Of a stretch of DNA of 39,496 nt, positions 32,664-39,496 are shown piece by piece; positions within the stretch are counted from its first letter, which is position 1, and every line of letters starts with the position of its first letter. The translations under genes were made by a program, and so were the position numbers. The stretch is from Negativicutes bacterium (lineage in GTDB: Bacteria; Bacillota_C; Negativicutes; Sporomusales_B; JARLHX01), in NCBI GenBank assembly GCA_031292015.1, contig JARLHY010000196.1, positions 1 to 39,496 on the forward strand, read 5' to 3'. The notes beneath the pieces were generated by a model that was given only the letters and a program-made list of their open reading frames with translations, had not been told where the DNA came from and did no database searches.

Positions 32664-32816
32664 CAGGCCGTTCGGAATCCCCCGGATGCACGATGGCCCC
32701 GCGAACCCAGCAGCGCAGCGTACTGGAAGGTATGCCGGCATGGGCTTGCGGGGCCAGCAAAGCAGGTGGAGGTTGCTGAGCGGCCTGAGCGCGATTTTGG
32801 GTCGCGTTTTCTATTT
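32664..32816 (+). ncRNA. Candidate rod-like small RNA with central bubble (6S-like architecture)
   Basis: An outer 12-bp stem pairs 32664-32675 with 32776-32787 with only two G-U wobbles. An inner stem pairs 32695-32709 with 32741-32755 (one mismatch, one wobble), with a further small hairpin at 32718-32723 and 32730-32735. Between the two stems are nearly equal open strands of 19 and 20 nt. An intrinsic terminator follows directly. Closing stem, large bubble and terminal stem are the layout of 6S RNA, which binds RNA polymerase; but I cannot verify conserved 6S bases, the length is short and no clear promoter is seen. A purR leader is the alternative. Confidence 0.42.
32788..32816 (+). terminator. 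Intrinsic terminator after the RNA candidate
   Basis: Seven base pairs (32788-32794 with 32802-32808, one G-U) followed by TTTTCTATTT. Confidence 0.7.
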
Positions 32817-32932
32817 AGCCCAAAATTCTTACCGCTAAGCGGCAGGAATTGCCGCCAAGACAGAGAAAATGAATAAAAACGCTGAGAAGCAGGGGGAACG
32901 TTCGGCTTTTTCCCTTGCTGATGGAGGACGCT

Positions 32933-33748
32933 ATGGACAAGATACGGCGGCAGGAAAGACGGATCGCGCTGACAAAAATACTGGCTGACAATCCCAACCA
33001 GCTCTTTTCCCTCAGCCATTTCAGCGGCCTGTTCGACGCAGCCAAGTCGACAGTCTGCGAAGATATGGAGGCTATCCGGCAGGCCATGGAACAGTTCGGC
33101 CTCGGACGGCTGGAGACTATTTCCGGCGCCGCCGGAGGCGTCAGGTTCCTGCCGGTGAAGACGCCGGCGGCGACAGCCAAACTGTTGGCCGAGCTTGCGG
33201 TCCGGCTGTCCACGGCTGACCGGATTATCGCCGGCGGTTTCTTATATATGTCGGATATCTTATTCACCGCCCATGTGATGATGCAGGTGGGGGATATTTT
33301 TATGACCCGCTTTGCCCATCTGGCGCCAGACTATATTATGACCGTGGAAACCAAGGGCATCCCGCTGGCCTTTGCCACCGCCCGGGCCTTCAATCTTCCT
33401 CTCGTCACCGTCCGCCGCGGCAGCAGGGTTACCGAAGGGTCGTCCATGAGTATAAACTATGTGAGCGGGTCTTCCCGCCGCATCCAGACTATGTCCCTGC
33501 CGCGCCGGGCCATTCCCGCCGGGGCCAAGGTGCTGATCATCGATGACTTTATGAAAGCCGGGGGCACTGCCCGCGGTATGCTTGACCTCGCCCAGGAAGT
33601 GGCTGCGAGCGTTATCGGCATCGGAGTTTTGGTGGCTACCGCCGAGCCGCAGGAAAAGCTGGTGGAGGATTATCTGCCGCTGCTTATCTTGCACGACGTA
33701 GATGAGCATAATAAAAAAATAGATATTCGGCCGGCTATCATGGAATAA
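32933..33748 (+). CDS. purR: Pur operon repressor
   Basis: A 271-residue homologue of Bacillus PurR, which represses purine genes and is relieved by PRPP. It has an N-terminal winged helix (about 1-72), and a phosphoribosyltransferase-like domain with the PRPP motif V-L-I-I-D-D-F-M-K-A-G-G-T-A near 200-213. ATG 32933 has GGAGG 5 nt upstream; longer in-frame starts at 32915 and 32921 lack sites. It leads a run with threonine ammonia-lyase and glmU. Confidence 0.95.
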   Translation: MDKIRRQERRIALTKILADNPNQLFSLSHFSGLFDAAKSTVCEDMEAIRQAMEQFGLGRLETISGAAGGVRFLPVKTPAATAKLLAELAVRLSTADRIIAGGFLYMSDILFTAHVMMQVGDIFMTRFAHLAPDYIMTVETKGIPLAFATARAFNLPLVTVRRGSRVTEGSSMSINYVSGSSRRIQTMSLPRRAIPAGAKVLIIDDFMKAGGTARGMLDLAQEVAASVIGIGVLVATAEPQEKLVEDYLPLLILHDVDEHNKKIDIRPAIME

Positions 33749-33777
33749 GCCTTTGCCGTTCAACTGGAGGATAAGCG

Positions 33778-34995
33778 ATGGCTAATGAGACGAACGTAAC
33801 CCTGGCCGCCGTCGAGCGCGCTCTTGCCACCCTGCAGGGGGTGATTCACGCCACTCCCCTCGACCGCAGCAGGACCTTTAGTGCTCTGACGGGATGCGAC
33901 CTGTATCTCAAACTGGAGAACCTGCAGAAAACCGGATCCTTTAAAATTCGCGGCGCCTACAACAAAATCCAGTCCCTCACCGCCGCCGAACGGGCCAAAG
34001 GCGTAATCGCCGCCTCGGCCGGCAACCACGCCCAGGGGGTCGCTTCCGCCGCCAAAACCGCCGGGATAAAATCCACCATCGTTATGCCCGAGGGAGCCCC
34101 GCTGGCCAAGATTATCGCCACCCGCAGCTACGGAGCCGAAGTCCTTCTGCACGGAGCGGTCTATGACGACGCTTACGGCAAGGCCAAAGAGGTTCAGGAG
34201 ACAAGCGGCCAGGTTTTCATTCATGCTTTCAACGACAACGCAGTGATTGCCGGGCAGGGCACGGTGGGCCTTGAGATCCTGCGCGAACTGGAGGATGTAA
34301 CCAGCATTGTCGTGCCCATCGGCGGCGGCGGCCTGATCGCCGGCATCGCCGTGGCGGTCAAACAGCTGGCGCCTCATGTCAAGATATACGGAGTCCAGGC
34401 GCAGGGAGCGCCGGCTATGTACCTGTCCAAGCAGGCCCACGCCCTGAAAACCATCCCTGACGCCGTCACCATGGCTGACGGTATCGCTGTCAAAATTCCG
34501 GGCGATCTGACCTTCGAGCTTATCGAAAAATATGTCGACGACGTCGTTGTGATCGATGACGAGGCTACCGCCAGCACCATCCTGATGCTGCTGGAGCGGG
34601 CCAAGCTCATGGTGGAGGGAGCGGGGGCGGTCAGCCTGGCGGCTATCCTCCATGGCAAAATTCCTGCGACAGGCAAGGTTGTCAGCGTCATCTCCGGCGG
34701 GAATATCGATGTCAACATTATTTCCCGGATTATCGAGCGCGGTCTTGTAAAAGCCGGCCGCCGGGTAAAAATTTCCACCACCGTTGTTGACCGGCCGGGT
34801 GGCCTGCAGCGTCTCTTGGGGGCTATCGCCGCCGTGAAAGCCAATGTCATCCATGTTTATCACGACCGGGTCGAGCACGATGTACCCATCGGCCAGGCGG
34901 TGGTTGAGGTCGGACTGGAGACCCGCGATGCCCTTCATACCGAAGAATTATTGGCAAGTTTGGCCAAAGAGGGCTATAAGGTACAAATCATTTAG
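33778..34995 (+). CDS. ilvA: Threonine ammonia-lyase with ACT domain
   Basis: A PLP enzyme that deaminates threonine to 2-oxobutyrate, feeding isoleucine synthesis or catabolism. The 405-residue protein has T-G-S-F-K-I-R-G-A-Y-N with Lys56 as Schiff-base residue, S-A-G-N-H-A-Q-G, the phosphate-binding P-I-G-G-G-G-L near 180-186, and one C-terminal ACT domain (about 330-405). The single ACT and length fit the TdcB-like medium form. GGAGG lies 7 nt before the ATG. It sits between purR and glmU, where Bacillus has yabJ (ridA) and spoVG. Confidence 0.93.
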   Translation: MANETNVTLAAVERALATLQGVIHATPLDRSRTFSALTGCDLYLKLENLQKTGSFKIRGAYNKIQSLTAAERAKGVIAASAGNHAQGVASAAKTAGIKSTIVMPEGAPLAKIIATRSYGAEVLLHGAVYDDAYGKAKEVQETSGQVFIHAFNDNAVIAGQGTVGLEILRELEDVTSIVVPIGGGGLIAGIAVAVKQLAPHVKIYGVQAQGAPAMYLSKQAHALKTIPDAVTMADGIAVKIPGDLTFELIEKYVDDVVVIDDEATASTILMLLERAKLMVEGAGAVSLAAILHGKIPATGKVVSVISGGNIDVNIISRIIERGLVKAGRRVKISTTVVDRPGGLQRLLGAIAAVKANVIHVYHDRVEHDVPIGQAVVEVGLETRDALHTEELLASLAKEGYKVQII

Positions 34996-35011
34996 AGGAA
35001 TATTAATATTG

Positions 35012-35040
35012 TTGTCGAAAATTAAATTGTTTCACACTAT
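35012..35040 (+). promoter_or_regulatory. Spo0A-box-like motif and weak promoter before glmU
   Basis: TTGTCGAAA at 35012-35020 contains the Spo0A core TGTCGAA. The same TTGTCG plus CACTAT (35035-35040) at 17-nt spacing gives a weak SigA match. It lies in the short gap after ilvA. Confidence 0.3.
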
Positions 35041-35058
35041 GGACAGGAGGAACCCCGA

Positions 35059-36426
35059 ATGTCAGGTTTTACCGCGGTAATACTGGCCGCAGGCAAAGGT
35101 ACCCGGATGAAATCGTCGCTCCCCAAAGTGCTTCACCAAGTCGGCGGCAAGCCGATGGTTCAGCACGTGCTGAACGCGGCGAAACAGGCCGGAGCCGTAA
35201 AGAGCATCATGGTCATCGGGTTTGGCGCCGACAGCGTCCGCGATACGATCGGCTCCCAGGCTGAATATGTGGTTCAGGCCGAACAGCTCGGCACCGGGCA
35301 CGCCGTTATGCAGGCCCGGGAAGCGCTGGCCGGATTTGACGGTACCGTTATGGTGCTGTGCGGCGACACTCCGCTGCTCAGAACCGAGCTTCTCGGCCAG
35401 CTGTACGAAACCCACCGCCAGGCAAAAGCGGCCGCCACCGTGCTGACGGCAAGAATGCCCGACGCCCACGGCTACGGCAGGGTGATTCGCGACAAGGGCG
35501 GCAAGGTGATCAAAATCGTCGAACAAAAAGACGCCATCCCGGCCGAATTGGCTGTGAATGAAATCAACACAGGTATTTACTGTTTCGAGAGCGGTCCGCT
35601 GTTTGACGCTCTGGCCGGAATTACCTGCGAGAACGCTCAGGGAGAATACTACCTGACTGATGTCATCTCCATCCTGGGCAACAAGGGGGCCCGGGTGTGG
35701 GCCGCTACCGCCGACGACTTTCAGGAAACCATGGGGATCAACTCCCGCCTGCAGTTGGCTGAAGCGGAAAAAATCCTGCGCCGCCGCAAGCTGGAGGCTT
35801 TGATGGATGAAGGCGTCACCATCATGGACCCGGATTCGACCTTCATCGACGACGAGGTATCGGTCGCTCCGGATACCGTTATTTATCCGTTTACCTGGCT
35901 GGAGGGCCGGACAACCGTCGGTACCGGCTGCACGCTGGGACCCAGCACCCGGATCGCGGATACCGCCATCGGCAACAACGCCACCGTTCATTTCACCTAT
36001 GCTCACGAATGCCGGATCGGCGACAACGTCACCGTCGGACCCTATGTCCACCTGCGGCCCGCCACCGTGCTGGCCGACGGCGTCAAGGTCGGCAACTTCG
36101 TTGAAGTGAAAAATAGCGGAGTCGGTCAGGGCAGCAAGATTCCCCACCTCAGCTATATCGGCGACACCGATATGGGGGCAGGGGTCAACATCGGTTCCGG
36201 GACCATCACCGTGAATTATGACGGAAAGCATAAACACCGTACGAAAATAGAAGACCATGCTTTTATCGGCTGCAATACCAACCTGGTGGCTCCGGTGACG
36301 GTAGGGCTCGGCGCTTATGTCGCCGCCGGCTCGACCATCACCAAGAACGTGCCGCCCGGGGCTCTGGGAGTGGCCCGGGCCCGGCAGGCCAATATCGAAA
36401 GTTGGACCGATAAGCATAAAAGGTAA
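35059..36426 (+). CDS. glmU: Bifunctional GlcN-1-P acetyltransferase/GlcNAc-1-P uridylyltransferase
   Basis: Makes UDP-GlcNAc for cell wall and lipopolysaccharide. The 455-residue protein has the uridylyltransferase domain with [10 protein letters not shown] at 9-18 and N-E-I-N-T-G-I-Y near 166-173, then a left-handed beta-helix of hexapeptide repeats (about 250-440) that holds the acetyltransferase, with conserved H-L-S-Y-I-G-D. Length is full. AGGAGG precedes the ATG. The next gene prs starts 17 nt later. Confidence 0.97.
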   Translation: MSGFTAVILAAGKGTRMKSSLPKVLHQVGGKPMVQHVLNAAKQAGAVKSIMVIGFGADSVRDTIGSQAEYVVQAEQLGTGHAVMQAREALAGFDGTVMVLCGDTPLLRTELLGQLYETHRQAKAAATVLTARMPDAHGYGRVIRDKGGKVIKIVEQKDAIPAELAVNEINTGIYCFESGPLFDALAGITCENAQGEYYLTDVISILGNKGARVWAATADDFQETMGINSRLQLAEAEKILRRRKLEALMDEGVTIMDPDSTFIDDEVSVAPDTVIYPFTWLEGRTTVGTGCTLGPSTRIADTAIGNNATVHFTYAHECRIGDNVTVGPYVHLRPATVLADGVKVGNFVEVKNSGVGQGSKIPHLSYIGDTDMGAGVNIGSGTITVNYDGKHKHRTKIEDHAFIGCNTNLVAPVTVGLGAYVAAGSTITKNVPPGALGVARARQANIESWTDKHKR

Positions 36427-36443
36427 TGTGGGGGAGTAAAAAT

Positions 36444-37397
36444 ATGGTACTAGACAATGGAAAAAGGCTGCGAATCTTCACTGGGAACGCCAATCCCGCT
36501 CTGGCGGAGGAAATCGCGGCTTATCTGGGGCTGGCTATCGGCGACGCCTCGGTGGGACGGTTCCAGAACGGCGAGACTCAAGTAATGATCGAAGAAAGCG
36601 TGCGCGGCACCAACGTCTTTATCGTGCAACCGACCTGTAACCCGGTCAACGACACCATCATGGAGTTGCTCATTATGGTGGATGCCGTCAAGCGCGCCTC
36701 GGCCGCTCACATTACCGCGGTTATTCCCTATTACGGCTATGCCCGGCAAGACCGGAAAACCCGTGGCCGGGAGCCCATTTCCGCCAAGCTTGTCGCCAAT
36801 CTTCTGACCACCGCCGGCGTAACCCGGGTGGTCACCATGGATTTGCACGCCGGCCAGATCCAGGGCTTTTTTGACATACCGGTGGATCATCTCATCGGGG
36901 TGCCCATTTTGGCTGATTTCTTGGTATCCAAGCAGCTTGGCGACATCGTCGTGGTTTCGCCCGACCTTGGCGGCGTGACCAGAGCCAGACAGCTGGCTGA
37001 CCGGCTGCACGCCCCCATCGCCATCATCGAGAAGCGCCGCCCCATGCCCGGCGTAGCCGAGGTCATGAACCTCATCGGCAACGTCGAAGGCAGGACGGCA
37101 GTGATTATTGACGACATCATCGACACCGCCGGCTCCCTCGCCGAGGGCGCCAAGGCCCTGCAGCGGTACGGAGCGAAAGAAGTGTACGCCTGCTGCACTC
37201 ACGCCGTGCTTACCCCGCCGGCGACGGAGCGGGTGGAAGAATCCTGCATCAAAGAACTGATCGTTACCAACACCATTCCCCTGGATCCCAAAATGCTGAC
37301 CCCGAAAATCAAGGTGTTGTCAGTGGCGCCGCTGTTTGGTGAGGCAATCATTCGCATTTTCGGCGATTTGTCGGTAAGCAAACTGTTTGACGATTAA
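36444..37397 (+). CDS. prs: Ribose-phosphate pyrophosphokinase
   Basis: Makes PRPP from ribose 5-phosphate, supplying nucleotide, His and Trp synthesis and the ligand of PurR encoded upstream. The 317-residue protein has F-Q-N-G-E-T near 36, the signature [14 protein letters not shown] (about 132-145), and the PRPP-binding loop [11 protein letters not shown] near 222-232. ATG 36444 follows GGGGGAG with 7-nt spacing, better than ATG 36426 which overlaps the glmU stop. Confidence 0.97.
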   Translation: MVLDNGKRLRIFTGNANPALAEEIAAYLGLAIGDASVGRFQNGETQVMIEESVRGTNVFIVQPTCNPVNDTIMELLIMVDAVKRASAAHITAVIPYYGYARQDRKTRGREPISAKLVANLLTTAGVTRVVTMDLHAGQIQGFFDIPVDHLIGVPILADFLVSKQLGDIVVVSPDLGGVTRARQLADRLHAPIAIIEKRRPMPGVAEVMNLIGNVEGRTAVIIDDIIDTAGSLAEGAKALQRYGAKEVYACCTHAVLTPPATERVEESCIKELIVTNTIPLDPKMLTPKIKVLSVAPLFGEAIIRIFGDLSVSKLFDD

Positions 37398-37401
37398 TAT
37401 A

Positions 37402-38046
37402 ATGAATCGTGAGTACCAAGTCGAGGGCGCCAAACCCGACGACATCGCGGCTATCGCCGCGCTATTCACCGAGAGCTTCAAAGAGAGTGTCCTGCATCAC
37501 TGCGGTCGGTTGCCAAAACCGCAGGCGATGCAGGACGTATTTGCCTTAGTGTACCAGGCTGAGCCTGAGGCGGCCTTCGTCGCCCGCTCTGCCGCGGGTC
37601 AGGCAATCGGCTACTGTTTCGCTCCGGCAAAGCTGCCGCGGCTGTGGCTGAAAGCCATTCTCGGCGGGCATCTTTTCAAATGGGCCTGGCGCTGGGTTAC
37701 CGGGCAGTACGGTTTTGGCCTGCACCCGGTAAAGATCATTGTTTTGAACAAACTGGCCTTTCTCCGCTCGGCCGCCACTCCCAGCCAATCCGCCAGCGCC
37801 AGGATTCTCTCCATCGCCGTCTCGCCCGACTGGCGGGGCAAGGGAGCGGCCGGCGCACTGATGGCGGTGGCGATGGACTACTTCGCCGCCCGCGGTGTCG
37901 GCAGAGTCCGGCTGGAAGTCCGCCCCGACAACGAACCGGCTGTCAGGCTATATCATCACTGCGGCTTTGCTGACGCCGGGTTTACCTACGATTCTCAGGG
38001 ACCGTGGCTGATTATGTTTAAGGAAATGGAGCAAAGCCATGTTTGA
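37402..38046 (+). CDS. GNAT-family N-acetyltransferase
   Basis: A 214-residue acetyltransferase. The N-terminus has E-Y-Q-V-E-G-A-K-P-D-D-I, then a less conserved middle part, and the acetyl-CoA region I-A-V-S-P-D-W-R-G-K-G-A-A-G-A-L (about 138-153) and R-L-E-V-R-P-D-N-E-P-A-V-R-L-Y near 175-189. Substrate unknown. ATG 37402 lies 4 nt after the prs stop, with no strong ribosome site, and TTG 37387 is possible. It overlaps the deacetylase start by 8 nt. In Bacillus ctc lies here, which is missing. Confidence 0.88.
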   Translation: MNREYQVEGAKPDDIAAIAALFTESFKESVLHHCGRLPKPQAMQDVFALVYQAEPEAAFVARSAAGQAIGYCFAPAKLPRLWLKAILGGHLFKWAWRWVTGQYGFGLHPVKIIVLNKLAFLRSAATPSQSASARILSIAVSPDWRGKGAAGALMAVAMDYFAARGVGRVRLEVRPDNEPAVRLYHHCGFADAGFTYDSQGPWLIMFKEMEQSHV

Positions 38047-38854
38047 CATGCGATTGATCAGCATCCTCGGCCTGTTGACCGTCGTCGTCCTCCTCGGTCT
38101 CGTGCTTGACTATATGCGCCTGCTCCGGCGGCCTGCCCGGCTGGGTCTTTATCTGGCTGTCCTGGGGATTCTCGCCGGCTTTGTTTTCACCCTCAAGGCC
38201 GTGCTGCCGGGAGGGACCTTCTACGGGCCGGTGTACAGTGAAATCAAGACCAGCCAGAAGGTCGTGGCCCTGACCTTCGACGACGGCCCCTATCCGCCCT
38301 ACACCGGGCAGATTCTCGACATTCTCAAGGAGTACCGCGTGCCGGCCACCTTCTTCGTCCTGGGCCAGAACGCCGAAAAATACCCCGACCTGGTCCGGCG
38401 GGTCGTCGCCGAGGGCCATCAGATCGGCAACCATACATACACCCATCTGGATCTTTTAAAAGCCGACCGGCCCACCATCGCCGATCAGGTTGACCGTACC
38501 AGCAAGATTATTGCCGGTATCACCGGCCAGACGCCGCGGGTGGTGCGTCCGCCCCATGGCTTTCGGGACGCCGTGGTTATCGACATTATGGCCGAGCGGG
38601 GACTGAAAGTGGTGGAATGGTCGGTATCCAGCCGCGACTGGACCAATCCCGGCGTCGATGAAATCGTCAGCCGGACCCTCGGCAAGGTCCAAAACGGGTC
38701 GGTAATCCTGCTCCATGACGGGGACGGGATTGCTCAGAGCGCGTCACGCCAGCAGACGGTCGACGCGACCCGCAGCATTATTCGCCAGCTTCTGGCCCAG
38801 GGCTATAAACTGGTGACTGTCGACGAGATTCTGGCAACCAAAACGGAGGATTAG
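38039..38854 (+). CDS. Polysaccharide deacetylase (NodB domain), membrane-anchored
   Basis: A 271-residue enzyme with one or two hydrophobic segments (about 5-27 and 34-56) and a NodB deacetylase domain outside the membrane. Catalytic motifs are A-L-T-F-D-D-G-P near 77-84, H-T-Y-T-H (His130, His134), R-P-P-H-G and L-L-H-D-G-D. It probably deacetylates peptidoglycan or another GlcNAc polymer, like PdaA/PdaB. Position between prs and pth near glmU fits an envelope role. A cortex function is possible but not shown. Confidence 0.92.
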   Translation: MFDMRLISILGLLTVVVLLGLVLDYMRLLRRPARLGLYLAVLGILAGFVFTLKAVLPGGTFYGPVYSEIKTSQKVVALTFDDGPYPPYTGQILDILKEYRVPATFFVLGQNAEKYPDLVRRVVAEGHQIGNHTYTHLDLLKADRPTIADQVDRTSKIIAGITGQTPRVVRPPHGFRDAVVIDIMAERGLKVVEWSVSSRDWTNPGVDEIVSRTLGKVQNGSVILLHDGDGIAQSASRQQTVDATRSIIRQLLAQGYKLVTVDEILATKTED

Positions 38855-39412
38855 ATGAAAATCGTGGTCGGCCTGGGCAACCCCGGGTCAGAATACAGCG
38901 CCACCAGGCATAACGTCGGCTTCATGGCCGTCGACACCCTGGCCGCCTCCTGGAACGTCCCCGGCTGGAAGACGAAGTTCGACGCCCTTGTTGCCGAACA
39001 CCGCGCTTCAGAGCCCATTATACTGGTCAAGCCCCAGACCTATATGAACAATAGCGGCTACGCCGTGAACGCCGTTTTAAACTGGTACAAGCTGGCAGTG
39101 GAAGATATCATTGTCGTGTACGACGATCTCGACCTGCCGCTGGGCAAGCTCCGGCTCCGTTCCCAGGGAGGGTCCGGCGGGCACCGCGGCATCGAGTCGA
39201 TGCTGGTCCATATTGGCCGGGACTCCTTTAACCGCGTCAGAATCGGCATCGGCCGACCGCCGGAATATATGGAGACCGCCAATTACGTACTCGGCCGCTT
39301 TACCGCCGAAGAAGCGCCCCTGGTCGGGCCGGTCATCAAGCGGGCGGCGGAGGCGGTGGAAGCGGTCATTCGGGATGGCGCCGCTAAAGCCGGCAGCCAA
39401 TTTAACCGATGA
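38855..39412 (+). CDS. pth: Peptidyl-tRNA hydrolase
   Basis: Releases tRNA from prematurely dropped peptidyl-tRNA. The 185-residue protein has G-L-G-N-P-G-S-E-Y (about 6-14), H-N-V-G-F (His20 region), M-N-N-S-G near 68, D-D-L-D-L-P-L-G-K-L-R near 93-103, and G-S-G-G-H-R-G. Length is normal. It follows the deacetylase gene without a gap (stop TAG directly before the ATG) and is followed by a new start 2-6 nt later. Confidence 0.97.
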   Translation: MKIVVGLGNPGSEYSATRHNVGFMAVDTLAASWNVPGWKTKFDALVAEHRASEPIILVKPQTYMNNSGYAVNAVLNWYKLAVEDIIVVYDDLDLPLGKLRLRSQGGSGGHRGIESMLVHIGRDSFNRVRIGIGRPPEYMETANYVLGRFTAEEAPLVGPVIKRAAEAVEAVIRDGAAKAGSQFNR

Positions 39413-39417
39413 GGATG

Positions 39418-39496
39418 ATGAATTTGCCAACCGCGCTTTACGCTACTGCCGCCGGCGAGATCTTCGACGCGCCGGGCTACGCGGCGGTGGGGCGGG
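39418..39496 (+). CDS. Start of an unidentified gene, cut by the window end
   Basis: An open frame runs to the right edge with about 26 visible residues (L-P-T-A-L-Y-A-T-A-A-G-E-I-F-D-A-P-G). Two ATG codons (39415, 39418) and a TTG (39424) are candidate starts after GAGG. I do not recognise the family; close spacing after pth suggests the operon continues. Confidence 0.55.
   Translation, partial: MNLPTALYATAAGEIFDAPGYAAVGR

Larger units (their letters stand above)
32585..32932 (+). other. Gene-free stretch before purR holding structured RNA elements
   Basis: No protein gene is supported; a 78-codon frame at 32602-32838 is covered by the hairpins and has no ribosome site. It holds a 13-bp hairpin, a rod-like RNA candidate, its terminator, a small GCGGCA/TGCCGC hairpin near 32841-32857 and a weak TTGCCG-17-AATAAA promoter-like pair before purR. 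Confidence 0.6.

Noticed and set aside
32700..32745. SRP (4.5S) RNA
   Set aside because: The GGAAG loop is present but the conserved asymmetric AGCAG side and GGTCAGG partner do not sit on the correct strands.
32602..32838. 78-codon plus-strand frame before purR
   Set aside because: No ribosome site, odd composition, and it crosses the perfect hairpin and the RNA stems.
35062..36417. Long reading frame on the minus strand across glmU (451 codons)
   Set aside because: It lies fully inside glmU, has no ribosome site or family features, and reflects high GC at third positions. The same applies to the minus frames at 33760-34938, 372-1496 and 27647-28369.

Overview
This window is chromosomal DNA of a GC-rich, endospore-forming Bacillota. 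Gene content and order suggest a Sporomusaceae-like member of the Negativicutes; that lineage is an inference. Synteny follows the conserved Bacillus tmk-to-pth block: Orn/Lys/Arg decarboxylase, tmk, yaaR, holB, yaaT, trmN6 (yabB), rsmI, abrB, metG, tatD, a yabE-like 3D-domain gene, rnmV, rsmA, yabG, then ispE, purR, glmU, prs and pth. Spore formation is supported by yabG behind a SigK-like promoter, two SPOCS (DUF3794) proteins, and abrB with a Spo0A box just downstream of its promoter. No rRNA, tRNA, IS element, prophage or CRISPR array was seen.

Layout. (1) 1-3.5 kb: the end of a Tad-type pilus/secretion locus, with a truncated rung-repeat protein, the CpaF ATPase, one TadC-type membrane protein and a DUF192 protein, closed by a terminator. 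(2) 3.5-9.7 kb: decarboxylase to rsmI, a tight run with frequent start/stop overlaps serving dTTP supply, the clamp loader, tRNA and rRNA methylation and the YaaT protein. (3) 9.7-18 kb: abrB divergent from metG, then tatD, a lipoprotein on the other strand, an HD-domain protein, the 3D protein, rnmV and rsmA. (4) 18-29.7 kb: an accessory, sporulation-flavoured stretch with a glycosyltransferase, yabG, two CAP-domain secreted proteins, two SPOCS proteins, a Clp-fold (SDH-type) protease, a HipA-like protein, an L,D-transpeptidase without signal peptide, and cyanophycinase plus cyanophycin synthetase. (5) 29.7-39.5 kb: cheW, ispE, a GntR regulator, a nucleotidyltransferase, a structured gene-free stretch that looks like a small RNA, purR, threonine ammonia-lyase, glmU, prs, a GNAT enzyme, a polysaccharide deacetylase, pth and the start of one more gene.

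The housekeeping genes cover translation (metG, rsmI, rsmA, rnmV, pth, trmN6), replication (tmk, holB), and envelope and nucleotide precursors (glmU, prs, ispE, purR). The most unusual parts are the rod-like RNA candidate with a large internal bubble and its own terminator at about 32.66-32.82 kb, the cyanophycin make-and-break pair in a spore former, the tandem SPOCS genes, and a threonine ammonia-lyase in the place where Bacillus carries ridA-spoVG.
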